From Rosistilla oblonga (lineage in GTDB: Bacteria; Planctomycetota; Planctomycetia; Pirellulales; Pirellulaceae): DNA of 64,000 nt. Positions 58,556 to 64,000 of this stretch are shown here, piece by piece. Both the position numbers and the translations under genes were made by a program. The stretch spans positions 5,959,339 to 6,023,338 of the forward strand of contig NZ_CP036292.1 in the NCBI RefSeq assembly GCF_007751715.1, read 5' to 3'. The notes under the pieces are model-generated. The model was not told the origin of the DNA. It did no database searches and saw only the letters and a list, made by a program, of their open reading frames with translations. The stretch's first letter is position 1; each line of letters begins with the position of its first letter.

Positions 58556-58660
58556 AGCCGATCGCCCGGCAACTTTCTTCCGGTAAAGCGTTTCAGCTTT
58601 CTAGGCGAAGGATAGGGTGAGAAGTTCGAACCGGTACCGGGCGGGCTCCCGTCGCGGGCA

Positions 58661-59335
58661 CTACAGCAACAGGAAAACAAAGCCAGCGGTGGCGAGCCCT
58701 TGCAGCGTTGCCGCGTGCAGTTTGCACTCAAACGGACGCATCCGCGGCATCTCTTCGCAGCAACGGCAATCGCCAGCGGCACACTGCGTCGTGCAGGGCG
58801 GATCGGCAGCGATTTGATACGGCAGCGTCAGCGTGTTGGCGAAGAAATGGACGGCCGAAACGGCGGTCGTCGCGATACCGCAACCATTGCCGCAGCGTTC
58901 GAGATCGGGTTCTTCAAAGTACAAAGGATTGTGGCACGAGCAGATCGGGTATCGATTGGGAGGAGAAAGCGGGCCGAATTCGGCGGTGATCACCGTTTCG
59001 CCAGCTGGCAATTGGGCGGCGGCTCGGTTCTCGGGAGCTTTCGCTCCATCGTCAGCCGGTTCCAGACGGATCTGCCCCAACGGCTTCATCAGGCTCGCCA
59101 AACGATCGGCGACCGGATCTCGATCGACAGGGCTCGCAGCGGCAGAACCGCCCGACCGCAGTGACTTTCCTGGTTCGTCGGCATTGGCGGGAACCAAATC
59201 GATGGCTGCAACTTCAAACAGCCCAACCGCTTCAACTCGGTTGACGGGGTCGGCCGCCGCGAGCTCGGACAGACAGAACTGCGGGACGACATAGACGGCT
59301 AAAAGAGCTGCGATCGTGGGAATCTGGTTTCGCAT
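58661..59335 (-). CDS. secreted Cys-rich protein of unknown function
   Basis: About 224 residues. Signal peptide MRNQIPTIAALLAVYVVPQF, then a charged Pro/Ala region and a Cys-rich C-terminal third (RYPICSCHNPLYFEEPDLERCGNGCG, CTTQCAAGDCRCCEEMP). Start ATG 59335; the frame is open to 59407. A last hydrophobic stretch (LQGLATAGFVFLLL) may be a membrane anchor. No named family. Confidence 0.65.
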   Translation of the reverse strand: MRNQIPTIAALLAVYVVPQFCLSELAAADPVNRVEAVGLFEVAAIDLVPANADEPGKSLRSGGSAAASPVDRDPVADRLASLMKPLGQIRLEPADDGAKAPENRAAAQLPAGETVITAEFGPLSPPNRYPICSCHNPLYFEEPDLERCGNGCGIATTAVSAVHFFANTLTLPYQIAADPPCTTQCAAGDCRCCEEMPRMRPFECKLHAATLQGLATAGFVFLLL

Positions 59336-59651
59336 CGTCGTTACTCTAAAGTGGGGATAACCACCAAAACGGATCATCGAACGGAGTGTTGATGGACGGA
59401 CCTTCAAAGATCATCGGCAGCGACATCCGGCGTCGCTAGCGTTATTGCTACTGTCGATAGGCTCGACATAATCGGCAAACCCAAGCGGGCCCGCGGGTTA
59501 AGCGCCCCTGCGGGGGGGAAAGTTGCCTGTTTGTCCTGGGAAAACGCCCGGCCATTCGCGTGCGGCAACTACGATAAGCGGTTATTCTGAACGGTCCGGA
59601 TACCCGTGCGTTCGTTCAATTCAATGGCCGCTGAAGAGGTACAGGTCGTCG
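59336..59651. other. divergent intergenic region, no gene seen
   Basis: Between the Cys-rich protein gene and the giant surface protein; should hold both promoters. No repeat or RNA recognised. Confidence 0.4.
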
Positions 59652-62600
59652 ATGCGATTGTTACTAGTCCTGCAAAGGTTGTCCCAAGCGAACGCTTGGG
59701 CACGCCAGCTGTTGCGAGCGCGCCGTCCGCTGACCGCGCGGCCGCCGCTGCCGGTGCGGTTGCGTCGCGCAGCCCCCTTAACGGTGGGACGCCTCGAGAA
59801 ACGAATCGTCTTGGACGCCAGCGGTGTGCTGTCGGCGATGGGGGAATTGGTGATCACCAGCGATGCTGCCGCCGCCAACGAGACGGTGACGATCGACACC
59901 AATACCGATGGCGAACTGCAAATCACCGAGCTGGGCTCCCCGCTGGAGATTGTCGACGAACTGGGAGCACCAGTCACGTCGCTCGCGGGTGTCACTTCGA
60001 TCGATGTCTCTCTGGGCGAGGGACAGGATCTGTTGGTCGTCGATTTCAGCAACGCACCGCTCGCTTCGGCGATCCCAAACATCAGCTACCACGGCGGGGC
60101 GGCGAGCGATCCCAGCGGAGCGCCGACGGATCGCTTGAGCGTGATCGGCGGCGGAACTCAGTCGGCGATCTACGCACTCGACACCCTGCTGCCAGCCGAT
60201 GGTTCGCTGCAAGTCGGCGATCCGTCGCTGGCAACGACAACGATCGCTTTCGATGGCCTGCAACCGATCGAAATCACCGGCATGGCTTCGACGCTGCTGC
60301 AGACCAACGACGCCTCGGGCGGCTCATCGACAATCGAGATCTCGGGTGAGTTTGATCTTGTTGGCGGCGGGACCGATGCAGACCTGAACGTTCACGACGG
60401 CGCCGTCCTCTCGGGAACCGGAACCGTTCAAGCGGGTGACCTGACCGCCAACGTGAACCTTCAATCGGGCAGCACTCTGTCGCCAGGCAACAGCCCGGGG
60501 ATCTTGGCGGTCGCCGATTTGAACTTCGCCGACAACACAACCTTCGACGTCGAGATCGACGACCACGATTCCGCCGATCCGCTGACCACACCGACCGGCG
60601 GCGTCGCCGGGATCGATTACGATCAGATGCAGGTTCAAGGTTCGGTGACGGTTGGCACCGGTGTTGTGCTGGATCTCGAAGACTTGGGATCGACCGAAGC
60701 GAATCCTCGCGACGTCTATACGATCATCGACAACGATGGCTCCGATGCCATCGTCGGTCGGTTTGTCGACACGTCGAACGTCGTGTTGGAAAACGGCGAT
60801 ACGGTGACCGCCGCGGGAGGCCTTCAGTACCGCATCGACTACAACGGTGGCGACGGCAACGACGTTGTGTTGACCGGAATTCCAACGTCGCGGTCCGAGG
60901 TGTTTGTTTCCAACAGCTTCACTCAGACGCCGGGAACGTTGATAGCCGACGTCGACTTCAATACCGACGGCAACCAACCGGGGCTGTACGGAATCGATGC
61001 CTTCGGGACGCTTGCCGAAGCGATCGCAAACGTCGATTCGGGCGGAACGGTTTACGTCGACGCGGGGACGTTTGCCCATTCCGGAACACTGCTGATCGAT
61101 CGATCGGTGACGATCGAAGGCCAAGGCATGAACCAAACGGAGATCCGCAAAGCGGGGGCTCCGGTCGGCATCGATGACGAAGCGATCCGGATCACCGCCG
61201 ATAACGTCACGCTCCGCGGCATGCAGTTGGGATGGGTCGACTTTCTATCCAACGACGGTCAAGGCAACGTGGTTGTGACGCACGCTGACCACACGACGAT
61301 CGATCGAGTTCAATTTGGCGAAACGTTGGGTGGCGATCCTTCAAATGACGAAGGCTATCACAGCGCGATCGTCTTCGAAAACGCAGACGATCTGGTCGTC
61401 TCCGATTCCAACTTTGCTGCACGTTGGGCATCCGCCGCGATCCGCGACGGAAGTGGCGGCAGCGGCGAACGACTGCTGATCACGGGGAACCAATTCAGCG
61501 AAGACCATCTCCACGGCGGAGGCCCGATTTCGATCGGCAACTCGCCGGGAACACCCGGGGCGACGTTCAGCGGCACGATCGCGTTCAACTATTTCGCCAA
61601 CGGCATCGATCCCACCGACACTCCCATCGCGGGCGACCAGTACAGCACCGTCGCGATTGCCGATCGCGTCGTCGGCGTCGATGGCTTGACGATTTCGCAC
61701 AACACATTCTACTGGCACGACGCCAGCCTGCCCGCCGAAAGCGTTGGCGTCTCGATCGATCCGGCGCTCCCTGGCGCCGACCGGATTTCGATCCAAGACA
61801 ACATCTTCGACGGCTTTGCATCGGGCGACGCGGCGGCGGTCCAGAGCAGCGGCGTGATCACGCCGGTCGATGCGGTTGTGACCAACAACGTATTCTTCGG
61901 AAACGACATCGATTCGAACCAACCGCTGGACGCATCAAATCGGACGGGCGCGGATGCCGATCCGTTCTTTGGCGGAGAACAGGTCGGATTTGCCGGATCG
62001 ACGCTAGCCGACTTCTTCGCCCTGCGGTACGGTTCATCGGCAGCTTACCAATCGACTCAATTTCAAGCCGACATCGCGACCGCAACTCCACACATCGGAG
62101 CCAATCAAGGCGATCCCACGCCGGTTGGCACCGAAGACATATTGATCGCGGGAACCGACCAGAACGACTTTTTGTTGGTCACGTTCGATGGCGGCGGATC
62201 GGGAACGTTTGTATTGACAACCGGTATCGGCACGGCCATTGAAACCACGCTTGGCCCCGTCGTCTTCAGCGACATCACCTCGCTGACCTTCAACAGCTAC
62301 GGCGGTGACGACGTCTTGAAGATCGTTCAACCCGACGGCGGCAGCATTGACGTCAGCGGTGGGATCTTCTTTAACGCGGGTTCGCAAACGCTCGACGGCG
62401 ACGCTCTGATTCTCGAATCCGGACCGGCACAGACGACGATCGACAGCGTGCACTACTTCTTCGCAGACGAAGGAATCGCAGGGCATGTCGGTTCGATCGC
62501 GATCACCGACGCCAGCCACAACGGCGGACTCGGTGGTACGACCACGATCCACTACGACGGGCTGGAACCGATCTACGACAGTCTGAACGTCGACTATCGC

Positions 62601-64000
62601 AGCTTCACTTTCAACTCCACTGCAGCCATCGAAACGATCACGTTGTCCAGCCCCGGCGATTCGGCAGATCCGATGCTGCCGCCGCTAGACAATAAGATCG
62701 GTTCCGAATTCGGTGGCGTTCCGCTCAGCGAAGTTGTCCATTTCAACAACCCCAACGTCTCGATGACGATCAACGGTGGCGACGGCGACCAAACGATCAA
62801 CATCGATTCGCTGGATGCCGATTACCGCGCAGCGCTAACGATCAACGGCGACGATGGCGCCGCGGACGTCGTCAACTTCAATAGCTCGCTGGGCGCGTTG
62901 TTGCTGGGATCGGGAAGCGTCACTGGCACCCTAACGGTTACCGCCGAAACAATCGCCATCCACGACGGTGTCAGCATCGACACCAGCGGTGGCGACACCG
63001 ATGGCGATGTCGCATTCGACGCTATCGCGGGCATCACGATGCACGACACGTCGACGCTCGCCGTGGGAACTGCTGATGTTCGCATGAGCGCCCAAGGAGA
63101 CATTGCGATCAGCCGAATCGTGTCGGCGGAAACCGCCGCGATCACCACAACCGACGGGCGGATCGTCGACAATCGCAGCTCCGACGAAGCCGCCAACATT
63201 ACAGCGACATCGACCGCGCTGCGATCCGCAACGGGAATCGGCTCGGGAACCGCTGCCGACGACGCGGATCTCGATCTCGATGTTTCCAACCTCGCCGCTG
63301 TTACCAACGCGGGCGATATTCATCTTCAAAATGCCAAAGAGCTAACCGTCACGACAGTCGACGGATTGTCGGGGATTGCGATTATCGATCCCTTGAACAA
63401 CAACGCGTCAGGAACCATCACAATCCGCACCGCTGGGGCATTTCAAGTCGCGGTGGGCAATGGAATCCTCAACAGCGATGGCGGCGATATCACTCTGGCC
63501 GCCGAAGGAAATACGGTCGACAGCGACCTCTCTATCGCTGCCGCGGTTACCGCGTCGGGCGGTTCGGGAAACATTCACCTGCTGGCTGGCGATTCGATCG
63601 CGGTGGCGGCCGTTGCGGTTACAGCGACTCAGGCCGGCGCGATCCTGTTGAGTTCGGGGACCGATTTCAATAACGGCAGCCCGCAGGTCGGCAGCGTTGC
63701 GGGACAGATCGCATTGACCAACGCCGCCCGCGTACAGTCCGATGCCGGACACATCTCTCTGCTCTCCGCCGATTCGATCGGTTTGGGAATCGACGTCCAG
63801 GTGCAGACATCCGGCTCGGGAACGATCGATCTCTATTCGACCGGCGGCGCGATCGCGATGGATACGACCGCGATTCTGCAATCGACCGATGGCGACATTC
63901 GAGTTTCCGCTCACGGCGACTTCACGATCGGCGATATCGTTGCCTCGGCTGCCACTGTTTCACTGACCAGCGCCACAGGATCGATCCTCGACGCCGACGC
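59652..64000 (+). CDS. giant beta-solenoid surface protein, 5' part only
   Basis: At least 1,449 residues with no stop before the window edge. The N-terminus is basic and Leu-rich and ends in LEKRIVLDA (48-56), a LEPR-XLL-like motif that planctomycetes use on very large surface proteins. From about residue 60 come strand-rich repeats (ETVTIDTNTDGELQ, GTGTVQAGDLTANVNLQSG). A right-handed beta-helix region spans about 456-765 (GGTVYVDAGTFAHSGTLLID, NHTVTIEGQ-like turns, ISHNTFYW). Filamentous-haemagglutinin-like repeats follow to the window edge (NSDGGDITLAAEGN, GSGNIHLLAGDSIAV). Start ATG 59652; the frame is open upstream of it. Expected outside the cell as an adhesin or structural protein. 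C-terminus not seen. Confidence 0.82.
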   Translation, partial: MRLLLVLQRLSQANAWARQLLRARRPLTARPPLPVRLRRAAPLTVGRLEKRIVLDASGVLSAMGELVITSDAAAANETVTIDTNTDGELQITELGSPLEIVDELGAPVTSLAGVTSIDVSLGEGQDLLVVDFSNAPLASAIPNISYHGGAASDPSGAPTDRLSVIGGGTQSAIYALDTLLPADGSLQVGDPSLATTTIAFDGLQPIEITGMASTLLQTNDASGGSSTIEISGEFDLVGGGTDADLNVHDGAVLSGTGTVQAGDLTANVNLQSGSTLSPGNSPGILAVADLNFADNTTFDVEIDDHDSADPLTTPTGGVAGIDYDQMQVQGSVTVGTGVVLDLEDLGSTEANPRDVYTIIDNDGSDAIVGRFVDTSNVVLENGDTVTAAGGLQYRIDYNGGDGNDVVLTGIPTSRSEVFVSNSFTQTPGTLIADVDFNTDGNQPGLYGIDAFGTLAEAIANVDSGGTVYVDAGTFAHSGTLLIDRSVTIEGQGMNQTEIRKAGAPVGIDDEAIRITADNVTLRGMQLGWVDFLSNDGQGNVVVTHADHTTIDRVQFGETLGGDPSNDEGYHSAIVFENADDLVVSDSNFAARWASAAIRDGSGGSGERLLITGNQFSEDHLHGGGPISIGNSPGTPGATFSGTIAFNYFANGIDPTDTPIAGDQYSTVAIADRVVGVDGLTISHNTFYWHDASLPAESVGVSIDPALPGADRISIQDNIFDGFASGDAAAVQSSGVITPVDAVVTNNVFFGNDIDSNQPLDASNRTGADADPFFGGEQVGFAGSTLADFFALRYGSSAAYQSTQFQADIATATPHIGANQGDPTPVGTEDILIAGTDQNDFLLVTFDGGGSGTFVLTTGIGTAIETTLGPVVFSDITSLTFNSYGGDDVLKIVQPDGGSIDVSGGIFFNAGSQTLDGDALILESGPAQTTIDSVHYFFADEGIAGHVGSIAITDASHNGGLGGTTTIHYDGLEPIYDSLNVDYRSFTFNSTAAIETITLSSPGDSADPMLPPLDNKIGSEFGGVPLSEVVHFNNPNVSMTINGGDGDQTINIDSLDADYRAALTINGDDGAADVVNFNSSLGALLLGSGSVTGTLTVTAETIAIHDGVSIDTSGGDTDGDVAFDAIAGITMHDTSTLAVGTADVRMSAQGDIAISRIVSAETAAITTTDGRIVDNRSSDEAANITATSTALRSATGIGSGTAADDADLDLDVSNLAAVTNAGDIHLQNAKELTVTTVDGLSGIAIIDPLNNNASGTITIRTAGAFQVAVGNGILNSDGGDITLAAEGNTVDSDLSIAAAVTASGGSGNIHLLAGDSIAVAAVAVTATQAGAILLSSGTDFNNGSPQVGSVAGQIALTNAARVQSDAGHISLLSADSIGLGIDVQVQTSGSGTIDLYSTGGAIAMDTTAILQSTDGDIRVSAHGDFTIGDIVASAATVSLTSATGSILDAD

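Noticed and set aside
59606-60349. A 247-codon plus-strand frame at the start of the giant surface protein
   Set aside because: It is in the wrong frame; the frame starting at 59652 carries LEKRIVLDA and continues without stop to 64000.

Overview
The window looks like a chromosomal segment of a planctomycete of the Pirellulales (Rhodopirellula/Rosistilla type). This rests on gene content. There are three DUF1559 prepilin-like proteins, a DUF1501 plus PSCyt1/DUF1549/DUF1553 pair behind an ECF sigma factor and a FecR protein, and a multihaem cytochrome paired with an ASPIC/UnbV protein. There are also a sulfatase, a giant surface protein with a LEPR-XLL-like N-terminus, EF-Tu with a planctomycete-type switch I, and GC-rich coding DNA with many loosely packed lipoproteins and interspersed repeats. 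No rRNA, CRISPR or prophage was seen.

Layout. 1-3.8 kb: beta-carbonic anhydrase, a group II intron with its reverse transcriptase, and two secreted Cys-rich proteins. 3.9-10.7 kb (minus strand): a seven-haem cytochrome/TPR lipoprotein with a CRTAC1-like lipoprotein, a DUF1559 protein with a small lipoprotein, and a TPR membrane protein. 11.3-17.7 kb (plus): the ancient translation cluster tRNA-Thr, Tyr, Gly, Thr, tuf, tRNA-Trp, secE, nusG, rplK, rplA, rplJ, rplL, closed by a strong terminator with no rpoB behind it. 18.1-21.1 kb (minus): a three-gene poly-gamma-glutamate capsule operon with overlapping genes. 21.1-22.0 kb: gene-free repeat DNA. 22.0-29.4 kb (minus): sigma factor, FecR regulator, DUF1549/1553 and DUF1501 in one operon, the first three translationally coupled.

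29.7-42.9 kb (mostly plus): degenerate J-domain membrane protein, DUF1254 lipoprotein, a repeat cluster in A-B-B-A order, an Hsp70 with an FHA-like partner, an exported NIPSNAP protein, an unrecognised two-domain protein, nadA with nnrE, a DapA-family lyase/aldolase, small membrane proteins and a DUF1559 protein. 43.0-51.9 kb: sulfatase, polytopic membrane protein, HtrA protease, a CAU-anticodon tRNA (probably Ile2), another DUF1559 plus lipoprotein pair, and TerB-like plus PLP-homeostasis (YggS) genes. 52.1-56.1 kb: a MacAB-like exporter whose adaptor carries EF-hands. 56.8-58.5 kb: a sigma-70 factor with an unusual N-terminal half rich in helix-turn-helix segments. 59.7-64.0 kb: the first 4.3 kb of a giant beta-solenoid surface protein that runs off the window.

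The strongest leads are the N-terminally expanded sigma factor, the poly-gamma-glutamate operon next to the ribosomal-protein cluster, the coupled sigma/FecR/DUF1549/DUF1501 operon, the EF-Tu switch I change, the two-domain protein at 36.1-37.4 kb and the hairpin repeat family. All functional calls come from reading motifs by eye; no database search was run.
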